64,000 nucleotides of DNA from positions 248,001-312,000 of the forward strand of contig JAIXMQ010000026.1 of the NCBI GenBank assembly GCA_025716855.1. Reading direction: 5' to 3'. Made by a program: the position numbers and the translations under genes. The DNA comes from Pilaira anomala. Lineage: Eukaryota; Mucoromycota; Mucoromycetes; Mucorales; Mucoraceae. Below, in pieces: positions 22,144-33,043 of this stretch (positions within the stretch are counted from its first letter, which is position 1; each line of letters starts with the position of its first letter). The notes beneath the pieces are model-generated. The model saw only the letters and a list, made by a program, of their open reading frames with translations. It ran no database searches and was not told the DNA's origin.

Positions 22144-22177
<34 letters not shown>

Positions 22178-22567
22178 TTTTCAACATGTACAAAAAAAAG
22201 CATTTTAGATTTATTGTTCTTTTTATAAAAATAAATATATAGAATGTTATTTTAAAAAAGGTATAATTAAGATATATAAAGCAATTGATAGCAAGGTGAT
22301 TGTGTCGGTTAACTAAAAAGAAAGAGTCCCTTCATATAATTAGTGGAACATTAGTTGACAAAACAAGTAGTATAATGACCAGGTTCTCTGACTCCCCTTT
22401 TTTTTTTTTTTTTATGAATAATAAAAATATATTTATATATAAAAGAGAATATGTATTAAAAAAAAATGTTGTATTACAATTATATAAAATAAAAAATACA
22501 TTTTGCAGTGTCAAAAAAAAAAAATGTGTGTGTGTGTGTGTGTTTGTTTGTGCGTGAATGTAAATGT

Positions 22568-22601
<34 letters not shown>

Positions 22602-22743
22602 GGTGTGTCTGATGTTGTTGTTATAATATAGGAGTAAAAAAATATATATAATAAATCAAATGAAAGAAATCATTTTTACTCTGTTAAAATATTTTCTTTG
22701 TATATATATATATATATAAAATAAAAAGAGAGAGTAGTTATAT
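21735..22743. repeat. Microsatellite-rich intergenic kilobase
   Basis: Holds (AG)n at ~21755-21775, (TA)n at 21823-21839, G9 near 21920, (CTG)10 at 22145-22175, two (TG)n blocks at 22525-22542 and 22569-22593 and (TA)n at ~22700-22718. Frames crossing these runs are low complexity and not genes. It includes the promoter of the SUN gene and the 3' flank of the next gene. Confidence 0.8.
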
Positions 22744-23142
22744 CTAATAACGATGTGTATACTGTCCTGGTGGTGATTGTTGATATTCAGACATTTTTTG
22801 AAAACCATGACTATCAACAGGAACAGTTTCAGAGATACCACTACCATTCACACCTTGTATCATCATCATATGGTTTTGATTTTCTTTTGCTAATCTTTCA
22901 CGCATACCACGAATACTCCTTGTGATGTACCATATTAATAAACAAAATACAACGAATAGAACAACCGCAATAATAATATATTTTTCATTCTTTGATATCC
23001 AACTTTCATCATTAACATGTAAGTTTGCGTTCGTGTCATCAAATCCTGCTGGAGAAACTTCTGTTGCTGGTGTAATCGTATCGGTCTTTTGGCCTAATAC
23101 TGTACAACAAAAAGCAGCTAGTATAAACAAGTAATAGATCAT
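22744..23142 (-). CDS. Small type I single-pass membrane protein
   Basis: 132 aa from ATG 23142. A signal peptide (MIYYLFILAAFCCTVLG) precedes a short Thr/Asp-rich outer part (~35 residues), one strong membrane helix (YIIIAVVLFVVFCLLIWYI, residues ~54-72) and a basic cytosolic start (TRSIRGMRERLAKE). The tail is Met/Gln-rich and ends SPPGQYTHRY. The tail's SPPGQY is close to a PPxY-like ligand for WW domains, which is only suggestive. No known family is recognised. The frame is clean, starts with a good signal peptide and obeys the positive-inside rule, so I consider it a real gene. Confidence 0.7.
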   Translation of the reverse strand: MIYYLFILAAFCCTVLGQKTDTITPATEVSPAGFDDTNANLHVNDESWISKNEKYIIIAVVLFVVFCLLIWYITRSIRGMRERLAKENQNHMMMIQGVNGSGISETVPVDSHGFQKMSEYQQSPPGQYTHRY

Positions 23143-23488
23143 TTTTTTTTTAAAAGTTTGTATATATATGTATATATATATATCAAAAGGATAGGAAAGG
23201 GGTGGGGGAGAGTGTATTAGTGTGTTAGAGGGAAAAAGTGAAAGAGAGAGAGAGAAAGGAACGGAGTAGTAAAAAAAAAAAAAAACAAAATGTGTAAAGA
23301 AATGAAAACAGGAGCTCTTTAATTGACTTTATGCTTTTTTTGTATTGTGTTGTAACTTTTTGAAATGACTTTAATAAAAATTTTTTGTGTCGCCCCTGCA
23401 AAACTAAATGTAGATTATTTGGTATAGCGCGGGGAAACATTTTTATTTAATTGGCCAATTCATAAATTACAAAAATTAAAATAGAATT
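23143..23488. other. AT-rich intergenic stretch
   Basis: 346 bases with (TA)n near 23160-23182 and GA-rich tracts upstream of the small membrane-protein gene. No gene seen. Confidence 0.6.
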
Positions 23489-24666
23489 TTATTTCATACA
23501 CTCTTTTACTTCTTCTAAACTAGGTACAGATTGCATTGTTCCTTCACGTTGAACTGCAATAGAAGAAGCAACATTCGCTTCATTTAAAGCAAGTTCAACT
23601 CGTTTAAAGTATTCTTCTTTTTCTGCTCTAACAAATGCAGCTAAAAAGTATCCCTATAAAAAAAAATTTTTTAGACATATATTATATATATATATATATA
23701 TATAAACAAGTCTAAAATAGTTTACCACAAAAGTATCACCAGCGCCTGTGGTATCCTTTACATCTACTTTACGACTCGCGACTTTAAATTCCTTGACTTG
23801 ACCTTGATTTCTAAATTTAGCAATGACACCTTCACCACCCAAGGTAACCACCACACCTTGCATTGCATCAAATTGATCTAATAACTTGGTAGCCAATGCC
23901 AATTCACTTAATTTTTCCTTGCCACCTAATTCTTGATACAAAGCCTCTGCTTCACATTCATTCACGATCAAGATATTGACTTTATCAAATGGAAATTCAG
24001 TCAAGACACCTTTAGTTAAAGGTGCAGGATTAAACAAGATCGATAATCCTTTTTCTGCTGCTAATCTCATAATGGCTCCACCTTGACTGATCTCGTTTTG
24101 TTGAACGAGCCAATCGCCTGGTCCAAAGTGTTCAAAGACAGGTGCCGCTTCTTCGGCTGTATATGTACCGTTTGTACCTGGAAAGAGTACAATACAGTTA
24201 TCGCCTGTTTCGGTACTTACTTGAATTAAAGCTCTACCATTTTTCTAAATTTTTTTAAAAAAAGTTAGTAAAAAAAAAAAACGTCATCATTTTTTTTTTT
24301 TTGCTTTTTTGTTGCTTTTTACCTCGTTTTCCTTAATATTTGCAAAGGACATGTCAATACCAATGTCCTTCATTAAATCACGAATCCAGACGGCATCGTT
24401 ACCAAAGTTACCAGCATGGTAGACTTGACCACCTGCCTTGACTAAAGCAGTAGATTGGTTTACACCTGAATAGAACGGTGTTAAAGTTTTTTTCCCTTTT
24501 TTTTTCCCTTTTTTTTAAAAATTTTTTTTTGTTTTTTTTTACCTTTTCCGCCAGCACGTACAGCATATCCAGTGGCAGATAAAGTCTCACCCTCAAAACA
24601 GATATGAGGAACAGAGAATGTTTCATCAATATTAGAAGAACCGTAGTTAAGAATCTTTCCAGGCAT
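23489..24666 (-). CDS. Ribokinase (PfkB family)
   Basis: Four exons: 24666-24543, 24465-24323, 24244-23726 and 23653-23489, giving 316 aa. PfkB features appear in order: N-terminal SSNIDETF and GYAVRAGGKGVNQS (substrate-binding GGKG.N block, split by intron 1), AGNFGNDAVW, FPGTNGTY, NPAP, NECEAEAL, VTLGGEGV, and the signature DTTGAGDTF with the catalytic-base Asp, followed across intron 3 by GYFLAAF. Ribokinase phosphorylates D-ribose at O5 for entry into the pentose-phosphate pathway. The GGKG.NQ motif and the N-E-x-E block point to ribokinase rather than adenosine kinase or fructokinase. Introns are 77, 78 and 72 nt. The last has a (TA)n tract. Confidence 0.93.
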
Positions 24667-25006
24667 TTTATGATTATTTAAAAAGAGAAGAAGAAGGGTG
24701 GGAAAAAAAAAACTACAAAAAAAAACTATCCACGTATTTATGCAAAAAAATAGCGCGTTTTTTGATTCCTTGGGTGATGTGAAACAATAAGTTTTTTACG
24801 GGAAAGTATATTATACTTAACTTTAGGCTTCGAATATTTACGGGAATAAAAAAAAAAATGGGGATAATTAAATAATCCCGCACGCATGAATTTGTCTCTT
24901 TTTACAGTACATCATTTGGGGTAAAGAAAGGAGAGTGTCATACCAAAACAATGGTTATATAAGCCTATAAGAGTCAAAGTTACGCGGATGACAGAAGTAG
25001 TGCGGC

Positions 25007-25060
<54 letters not shown>

Positions 25061-25510
25061 GTTTGTCCCTGGGAAATATAAAAAAAAAAAAAAAATAACA
25101 AAAACATTGGCGATCACTGTCTAAAATATAAATATCAAATGATGGCATCTGAAAAAAAAAAACGTGGCAAAAAAACATAAAGATAACATGTAGCTGGTTT
25201 TTTTTTTTTTTTCTGTTTACTTGCTTTCTTGTTATTTCGAGAAACTGCATGTCTTTTTTAAAGGCGGTAAAAAAAAATCGGTGGTATACACTCCGTATAA
25301 TGTATGACAAAAAAAAAAAATATGAAAGACTAAAAAAAAAGCCTTTTTTTTTTGTAATAATCATTACTTATACGTTCTCTCCCTCCCTCTCTCTCTCTTT
25401 TAACTATTCGCAGTAAAAAAAAAATCAAATAGCATATTTAGTTTAAATATAGTTATTAATTTCTCGTTATTCTATTATATTATTCAATCATCGTCCTATT
25501 GTACACATAT
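24667..25510. repeat. Intergenic stretch with A47 run, up to transposon edge
   Basis: 844 bases. It holds an A47 homopolymer (25010-25056) and many shorter A/T runs; the long minus frame across it is a by-product of poly-T. No gene seen. The right end abuts the transposon inverted repeat. Confidence 0.7.
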
Positions 25511-25611
25511 ACTGTATTTTCACCGGTAATTGGGAAAAAGTGAGTAAAGTTTTGGGAAAATTTAAACACAGTTAATGGGGAAAAAAGTGCTAATTTTGGG
25601 AAAAGCTCAAC
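25511..25611 (+). repeat. Left terminal inverted repeat
   Basis: Pairs with 33365-33446. It carries several copies of a TTGGGAAAA / ATGGGGAAAA motif (about 25540, 25553, 25577 and 25597). The left arm has ~21 extra bases between two GGGAAAA copies that the right arm lacks, consistent with slippage between the motif copies. Repeated subterminal motifs are typical transposase-binding sites. Confidence 0.85.
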
Positions 25612-25663
25612 ACTATTATTGGTAAAAGTGATATACCCGTTTTTCTTATTAGTTTACTTTTAA

Positions 25664-26077
25664 TATGGATAACAATATGGATCTCGAATACTTGCCATTC
25701 AACGAACAAGACGATTCCGATGAGTCGACAGGGGGAATAACTGTTAGTCTGTCTGAGGATGATGAGAACTAAATATGAATATATATGGCCGCCCGGCTAA
25801 TAAAAAACAAACTATTGAAGAAAAAAGCGCCAGCACTGAGCTTGATAATAAGAGTAAAATTGAAAAGTTTGTTAATACTTTAGTCAAAGAAAAAAAAAAC
25901 TTAAAAAAAGAAAGAAGTGCATACCGTAGTTATAATACGGATCAGATATCTCGGTTTTTAACTTTAGTCACAGAACAAGTATCTGTAAAAGATGCAGCAC
26001 TAGATGCTGGTATAACAAAAAGTACTGTGTATCGCTTCAAGAAGCAAATGGGAAGAGTTTGGGACTGTGCCTTCCGC

Positions 26078-26130
<53 letters not shown>

Positions 26131-26760
26131 TCACGTAGAGAGGCACAGGCACTATTTTGACTGAGTTGCATACCGCTTTTATAATCAGTATCGTTGATAG
26201 TTTTGCTCCTACAACTCTAGAACAGATGAGACACCAACTTTTGGAAGCATATCCTGAACTTACATACAATCAGTAAAACTGCCTTCTCTAACCATGTTTG
26301 TCAGCATTGCGTATTGAGTTTTAAAAGACTACTTAAGTATAGAAAAGCGAAACTCAGAAGAAGTTAATAAGCTCAACAAACGACGCGAGGCAGTTCTTAG
26401 ATAGATCGCTGACAAAGATATGGACTTCGAAAAAAAAAACTGTGTTTTTCTTGATGAAGCAGGCTTTAATCTTTATATCAGCCGTTCTCGAGGCTGGTCA
26501 AAAAAAGGAATACCTTCCAAAAAAAATCCATCGTTCCTATTTCTCGAGGTACTTCCATTACAATTTTAGGGGCAATATCAGCTCAACAAGGAGTAATTGA
26601 TATTTCTCTCAGAAAACCTATAACGGTGGCAGGTAGTATAAAAAAAGAAAAGCTGATAGAACTGTTGTAACGACAACAGCTAGAATCGGAACTAGAACTG
26701 AGCATTTTTCTTACGGACCATAACCAATTTTTTTTCGGACCACCGGGCTCTCTTCGGGCT
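25664..26760 (+). pseudogene. Transposase relic, HTH plus DDE_3 type (Tc1/mariner superfamily)
   Basis: Fragments in different frames line up in order. At 25664 a short acidic peptide starts MDNNMDLEYLPFNEQDDSDE. At 25775-26078 a basic segment with a helix-turn-helix reads VSVKDAALDAGITKSTVYRF. After an A47 run (26079-26125), two shifted pieces follow (TLEQMRHQLLEAYPEL and FSNHVCQHCVLSFKRLLKY). Then comes NCVFLDEAGFNLYISRSRGW, holding the first catalytic Asp of the DDE_3 fold, and finally GTSITILGAISAQQGVIDIS. Several stops (near 26274, 26369 and 26668) and frame changes break it, and the region expected to hold the remaining catalytic acids is missing. It is inactive and would need a source elsewhere to be mobilised. 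Confidence 0.85.
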
Positions 26761-27202
26761 TTTTTTTTTTGTATTAATTCACGTGATTTATTGATTTTTT
26801 TTTTTTTTTTTTCACTCACAAGTGAATAATAAACTTTTAACTCATATGCAAACATTAACACAAATTTCATGAATTTGTAGCTTCAAATTATGAAGAAGAT
26901 ATTTAGCTTAATAACGAAGATAATTTTTGGAGTGGCTCGAAATAGCAAACAAATTTGCTTAATGGGTTTATAACCAGTCTTATGAACATACAAAAAACAA
27001 TTCAGTTTCTTGGGAGCTTCATTGGTAGAACCTGTTGTAGTTGTAAGAACCACCGTTTGTGATAAACCACAAAAGAATTATATACCTTCATCAAACACTA
27101 TAATTCTGCTCCTAACCTCCGATTATTGCTTTCGCAAGGTAATGGAAAGAGTTTTTTTAATGAGACTCAAAACTTATAGACATGAAGAGATTATTGTTAC
27201 TT
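26761..27202 (+). other. Transposon interior, no clear gene
   Basis: 442 bases between the transposase relic and the tandem array. Short broken frames (for example HEFVASNYEED near 26877) could be further coding debris but cannot be assigned. A CACGTGAT sits at about 26782. Confidence 0.4.
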
Positions 27203-29325
27203 GGCTACCTGACTACTTACTGTAGCCAAATTGATAGCGCTCTAATGCAGAGTTTAGGTTGAGCCTACGCTTTATGTATTAGAGAGAAGTGAATACGAGG
27301 CAGGTTGAGCCTGTACCGCTCCTTCTAGCTGATGCAGTCTCTGTTGTTCGTTCTTAAGGTAAAAAAAAAACAGGAAAAAAAAAAAAAAAAAAGACACGCT
27401 GGTTTGTATAAAGGTTTGAATTAACTGTTATTGTCTAGATAAAATGCTACCTGGTTACCTGATTGTTTACTGTTTCCTCATCGATAGCACTCTAATACAG
27501 AGTTTAGGTTGAGCCTACGCTTTATGTATTAGAGAGAAGTGAATACGAGGCAGGTTGAGCCTGTACCGCTCCTTCTAGCTGATGTAGTCTCTGTTGTTCA
27601 TTCTATAAGACGAATGCTACCTGGTTACCTGATTGCTTACTGTTTCCTCATTGATAGCACTCTAATGCAGAGTTTAGGTTGAGCCTACGCTTTATGTATT
27701 AGAGAGAAGTGAATACGAGGCAGGTTGAGCCTGTACCGCTCCTTCTAGCTGATGCAGTCTCTGTTGTACATTCTTAAGGTAAAAAAAAAAACAGGAAAGA
27801 AAAAAAAAGACACGCTGGTTTGTATAAAAGTTTGAATTAACTGTTATTGTCTAGATGAAATGCTACCTGGTTACCTGATTGCTTACTGTTTCCTCATTGA
27901 TAGCACTCTAATACAGAGTTTAGGTTGAGCCTACGCTTTATGTATTAGAGAGAAGTGAATACGAGGCAGGTTGAGCCTGTACCGCTCCTTCTAGCTGATG
28001 TAGTCTCTATTGTTCGTTCTTAAGGTAAAAAAAAAACAGGAAAGAAAAAAAAAGACACGCTGGTTTGTATAAAAGTTTGAATTAACTGTTATTGTCTAGA
28101 TGAAATGCTACCTGGTTACCTGATTGTTTACTGTTTCCTCATCGATAGCACTCTAATGCAGAGTTTAGGTTGAGCCTACGCTTTATGTATTAGAGAGAAG
28201 TGAATACGAGGCAGGTTGAGCCTGTACCGCTCCTTCTAGCTGATGCAGTCTCTGCTGTTCATTCTTAAGGTAAAAAAAAAAAAAAGAAAAGAAAAAAAAA
28301 GACACGCTGGTTTGTATAAAAGTTTGAATTAACTGTTATTGGTTGGATGAAATGCTACCTGGTTACCTGACTACTTACTGTAGCCAAATTGATAGCGCTC
28401 TAATGCAGAGTTTAGGTTGAGCCTACGCTTTATGTATTAGAGAGAAGTGAATACGAGGCAGGTTGAGCCTGTACCGCTCCTTCTAGCTGATGTAGTCTCT
28501 ATTGTTCGTTCTTAAGGTAAAAAAAAAACAGGAAAGAAAAAAAAAGACACGCTGGTTTGTATAAAAGTTTGAATTAACTGTTATTGTCTAGATGAAATGT
28601 TACCTGGTTACTTGATTGCTTACTGTTTCCTCATTGATAGCACTCTAATACAGAGTTTAGGTTGAGCCTACGCTTTATGTATTAGAGAGAAGTGAATACG
28701 AGGCAGGTTGAGCCTGTACCGCTCCTTCTAGCTGATGCAGTCTCTGCTGTTCATTCTTAAGGTAAAAAAAAAAAAAGAAAAGAAAAAAAAAGACACGCTG
28801 GTTTGTATAAAAGTTTGAATTAACTGTTATTGGTTGGATGAAATGCTACCTGGTTACCTGACTACTTACTGTAGCCAAATTGATAGCGCTCTAATGCAGA
28901 GTTTAGGTTGAGCCTACGCTTTATGTATTAGAGAGAAGTGAATACGAGGCAGGTTGAGCCTGTACCGCTCCTTCTAGCTGATGTAGTCTCTGTTGTTCAT
29001 TCTATAAGACGAATGCTACCTGGTTACCTGATTGCTTACTGTTTCCTCATCGATAGCGCTCTAATGCAGAGTTTAGGTTGAGCCTACGCTTTATGTATTA
29101 GAGAGAAGTGAATACGAGGCAGGTTGAGCCTGTACCGCTCCTTCTAGCTGATGTAGTCTCTGTTGTTCATTCTATAAGACGAATGCTACCTGGTTACCTG
29201 ATTGCTTACTGTTTCCTCATCGATAGCGCTCTAATGCAGAGTTTAGGTTGAGCCTACGCTTTATGTATTAGAGAGAAGTGAATACGAGGCAGATTAAGCC
29301 TGTACTGCTCCTTCTATAATTACTT
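27203..29325 (+). repeat. Ten-copy tandem array with two unit lengths (~246 and 170 bp)
   Basis: The anchor GATAGC(G/A)CTCTAAT starts at 27233, 27483, 27653, 27899, 28144, 28391, 28636, 28882, 29052 and 29222, so the spacings are 250, 170, 246, 245, 247, 245, 246, 170 and 170. Long units carry an extra ~76-bp module (AAGGT-poly(A)-CAGGAAAG...GACACGCTGG...TTATTG) that short units replace with CATTCTATAAGACGAA. A second variation lies just before the anchor (TACTGTAGCCAAATT in copies 1, 6 and 8; TACTGTTTCCTCAT in the others). Each unit has hairpin-forming words: CTCTAATGCAGAG, TAGG-TTGAG-CCTA and CAGG-TTGAG-CCTG. The last copy has changed bases (AGATTAAGCCT). Confidence 0.95.
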
Positions 29326-30470
29326 GTTGGATTTTTTTCTTCTTAATTCTACATAATTTAAGGAATAAAGTAATTTTAAAGAAGATAATCTGAGCGTAGC
29401 TAGTGTGGCCTTTAAAGTGTATACTAACGGAAATGAAGCTCTAAGAAATTAGTAAAGGAGGCTTTACCTTCGGTATGTTACCCGTCAACATTGTGCATTG
29501 AAACAACTCCTTCTTCCTTTCATAAGCAGTCAGCCATTTTTAACTGAATAAATCGGCTCATAAAGCCTACACTAAAGAATCACTCTTAAGAAGTTTAAAG
29601 TTTTATGTCAAAGAGGAATTAGAAAGGAATACAATATTTAATAAAAGGATAACAATAAGAATAAAAATATAAAGAATATGAAAAAAAAAAGAGGTATAGA
29701 AAGTAAGTTTGTTGTATCTGAACCAACTAGTAAAAATACAAATAAAAAAAATAATAAAAAAACACAATTGAAAAATATAACAATAATATAATCAGCAGTG
29801 CTGGTAGGGAAAGAAAGAGGAATAATAATAATCTATCGATATTACATTCTGTTCACACTTTATTATATATAAGAAATAACTTGAACTGATGTAACAGATT
29901 AAACATCCATATTAGGATTACACACCATAATTATTAATTCAACCCAGACATCATATATTTAAACTTTCAGGACACACAATCACCGGATCATTCTTAATAA
30001 GTATACATCCTAATGATCTGATATTACTCTTGATCTTTCTGTCAAATCTAGAAGACGATGTTCTTATGTGAACACAATAATATTAAAATAGATCGCAACC
30101 GCTACCATAATAAATAATCAAGATTACTCATTTTAAATAAAACAATCTCCGTAACTATTGACAATCACTATTGATGCTGTAAGGTAGGCTCGTATACAAC
30201 AAGGTTATTTGTTATTTGGTGGAGGGGGGGGGGGGGGCGGGACAGAAGAAAGGCAGGCAAAAAGAGCGATCGTAAACTTTTTTGTGGTGACCACCAGGCA
30301 GAAACCAAGTTCCTCTAACCCAGTCTTTATACTTGGCTGCAATATGGACGTCCTCAACATCAGAATCGGGCTACAAGGTGAGCGATTTACATTTTTTTCT
30401 TCTTTTTTTGGAAATACTGATATCGTAGTCTTCTTTGGTTTCTTTCATTTTTCTGTAAAGTTCTAGCTAA
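29326..30470. other. Transposon interior with possible coding debris and G-run
   Basis: About 1.1 kb. Protein-like fragments on the plus strand near 29380-29550 (EDNLSVASVAFKVYTNGNEA, then stops) and on either strand near 30290-30380 (minus reading: DSDVEDVHIAAKYKDWVRGT) suggest decayed coding sequence. None can be assigned. A G-rich run (30221-30240) is present. Otherwise AT-rich. Confidence 0.35.
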
Positions 30471-30539
30471 TGCTAAACATCCTTTTTTTTTTCATTTCAA
30501 GAAGACGTTTCGTTAAACTACGGAGACGGTATATATCAT

Positions 30540-31419
30540 TTTCAGAAGTAGGGCAGACGCACCGAGCCTAAAACTGAAAAGGTATACAAGCCCTCCTTGG
30601 CAAGACGCGTTCCAGTCATTTCTCCTTCGATTCCTGCCAGCTGAACTCCATAGACTCTGAGCGACCGTTTTTCTTTTTCTTTTACATGAGTTGTTGAGAG
30701 GAGTAAAAATGGTCTGCGATTATTTTACTCTCTCTTTGAGGTGGTCGCCAAAATATTTTTTTATCGCCTGTTTGTCCTTTGGCAACTTCACCATTTAAGA
30801 GACCAACCAATTTACAGCGATCCTTGTAGCAGACACGAAAGTCAATCTTATGATGTGATCGACTCACATAATACATGCATATATTACATAAGCTATGAAG
30901 ATCACAATTTTAATATCCGTCTGACTAGTGTATAATAATGTTGTCAAATATATCACAGCCCATGAGAACCAATCTAGAAATGGCATAATAATTTGTAGAT
31001 CTGGTATTTAGCATTGTTGTGCAAGATTACTTTACAGATGTATTATGGTATCATCCTGTAAAATGAACAATTACGATTCAGTTTTCAAAACAATATATAT
31101 AAACAATAAATTATCTTATTTTGCGTTTGATTACTTTTTTTGTACCTTTCACTTTTTAATTTTTATCTTTTTCAATCTATTTCCAATAGCTTGATCTCAT
31201 CATCTTATCACCAATGCAGCACTTTTTACTCGGTTCTTGACCGCCACCGCCGTCATTTGCTTTCTTTGTTTGTGAAGATCGTTCATTGACGGAATTCCCC
31301 CCCTCCCTCCTTCCCCACATTGCCTTCAAAATTGGATGTTTAAATATAAAGTTGACGATAGGGCCCCAGATTTGTACGCAAGTGTTCCCTTCAGTTGAAT
31401 GTTTGGGTTTGGCTTCCAA
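30540..31419 (-). pseudogene. Minus-strand relic of an unrecognised protein
   Basis: Three protein-like pieces lie in the right order on the minus strand with frame breaks between them: EAKPKHSTEGNTCVQIWGPI...HPILKAMWG (31419-31177), KIDFRVCYKDRCKLVGLLNG then EVAKGQTGDKKIFW (~30850-30730), and VYGVQLAGIEGEMTGTRLAK then EGLYTFSVLGSVRLPYF (~30650-30545). The pattern (a W-G rich start, a KIDFRV-type strand, an N-x-E-V-A-K block and a later VQLAGIEGE block) looks like one degraded globular protein with an endonuclease-like flavour. I cannot assign a family. It may be a gene insertion into, or cargo of, the surrounding transposon. Confidence 0.45.
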
Positions 31420-32484
31420 ACATTCAGAATGGTGATGTAGAATTGAAAGAATATGGCTGTAAATTTGAAAGTAGGATTCTTCATTGGTAAATGCATACTT
31501 TGCTTGTTTCTACTATGGGACATTTTTTTGTATGCTTCGAGAAGATCACTTTTTAGCCATGGATTCTATTTCTTTGAGTTGCTCAACGATATCATTGGGG
31601 GATATCAGAAAAGCTGACATTAATTTTGTGTACCACTCTATTTAAGGCTGAAAAAAATTTCAGACTTTTGTGGCCTCAAATCGTAACAACAATGTCCAAA
31701 ATTTTCAGAAAATTGCGGCCTTAAATCGGAAACGGCCTTCAATAGAACGGGCACTGTACATCCTTGATATGTGCCCATTCCTCTTCACTGAACAAATGTT
31801 TCTGATTGCTAGGCTCATCATTATCGTTACTCAAATTGAGGGTTGAGTTAAACCCAAAACTAAATAAACTGCGTAAGTAAAACTTCTTTTTAAGTATAAC
31901 GTGTATTACCAAATGGAATTTTGTACGTCGACAGGTAAATTGTTGTATATTTTGCCTTTATAAAGTTTATAAGCGTGTTTTTTTATCTTTATGGCTACTA
32001 TGTCTGCTTCAACGATTTTCTATAACACAAACCTGTTAAAACTTTATGTATAGCTCGACATTCATCACTTACACTTTGTGTCTTTTATCTTTTCTCCGTT
32101 CCGCGAGTGGCCATTCTTTTGTATGATGTGACTCTACGCTTTGTTTCATTTGAAGTTACACTAACTTTATGTTATTGGACCCAGTAATCGATGCATTCTG
32201 AATCATTCAATATTGGAGAGTTGTGGGAGCTGGTTATTTACACCCGAAATTTATCAAAAAAAAGGAAAGCGTGCCATACGTTGCACCACAATTTCGGGAA
32301 TAACGTCAAGTTAATCGTCGAAAATTCTGTGAATAAAAGCTCGTTATTCACGAACTATTTATCCAATCACATATATCTTAGTTTTAGTGCTAATGTACAT
32401 CATGTCATTGTCATAGTTTTGAGAGCTTTAAAAAAGGATTATGGTTTGTCTCTTTCTTCTTCTGTATACATAACAATATTTCAA
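31420..32484. other. Transposon interior with a two-copy direct repeat
   Basis: About 1.1 kb. Two diverged copies of a ~34-bp word (AATTTCAGA...TGGCCTCAAATCG at ~31655-31681 and ATTTTCAGA...CGGCCTTAAATCG at ~31700-31728) lie 48 bp apart. Frames here are short. A continuous plus-strand frame from 32191 runs into the next ORF but its first part is not protein-like. No gene is assigned. Confidence 0.4.
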
Positions 32485-33043
32485 ATGTCTAACAATACTT
32501 GCGACTTCTTCAACGCAGACTTATATGTCAACAACAATGGAAGACCCTCTTTGTATTATGGCCAATGGAGCGATAAGAGAAGAATGGCTTTTGTCGAAAA
32601 TATGATTGAATACCATCCTTTTAGTGTTAAAAGAGGTGGAGTAGCATCCGCCTAGAAAAAGGTAGTAGCTGATGCCAACAATACAGATCAAAGCTTGAAT
32701 AAACTTGCTAGATCATCACTCAAGGATAATCTGAAAACATTCATCAAGGATATCAGGGATAAGATGACTAAGGATTTTCTGGAAACAGGAACTAATGATT
32801 CTGAGACAACCTTCGAGAATAGCATGCTTACTCTCAAAACTATGTATGGTAAATAAAAAGTTAGAAATTAAAGCACAATAATACTTATATATATATATAT
32901 ATATATATACTTTTGATTCCAAAAAAAAAGGAGCAACACGACGACTTGACGGCAAAAAAAAAAGTAAGAAGGTGCAAAAAGAATTAATCGAAAAAAGGGA
33001 TCGCAACGCTCGCTTAATTGAAGGTTCTAAAAGAAGAACGTAA
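32485..33043 (+). pseudogene. Transposon right-arm ORF, intron-containing, one in-frame stop
   Basis: ATG 32485 opens MSNNTCDFFNADLYVNNNGR, with PSLYYGQWSDKRRMAFVENM and KRGGVASA following. A TAG (32653-32655) interrupts the frame, which then continues without shift as KKVVADANNTDQSLNKLARS...DFLETGTNDSETTFE...LKTMYG. A donor GTAAAT at 32860 and an acceptor at AAAAG|GAGCAAC (~32930) join it in phase to GATRRLDGKKKSKKVQKELI...RLIEGSKRRT, stop at 33041-33043. Downstream the same frame stays protein-like to ~33190. The protein is small, basic at its end and without a recognised domain. Its position next to the right inverted repeat suggests a transposon accessory protein. The TAG looks like a point mutation of AAG, CAG or GAG. 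Confidence 0.6.

Noticed and set aside
24912..25364. 150-codon minus frame
   Set aside because: Made of poly-Phe/poly-Lys from A/T runs; no protein character or start context.
25500..25510. Target-site duplication of the 7.9-kb transposon
   Set aside because: Flanks CACATAT and GTTATTT do not match for TA or longer words, so none is claimed.
27203..29325. CRISPR-like array
   Set aside because: Units are 170-250 bp, adjacent and nearly identical throughout, without short repeats and unique spacers; this is a eukaryotic tandem repeat.
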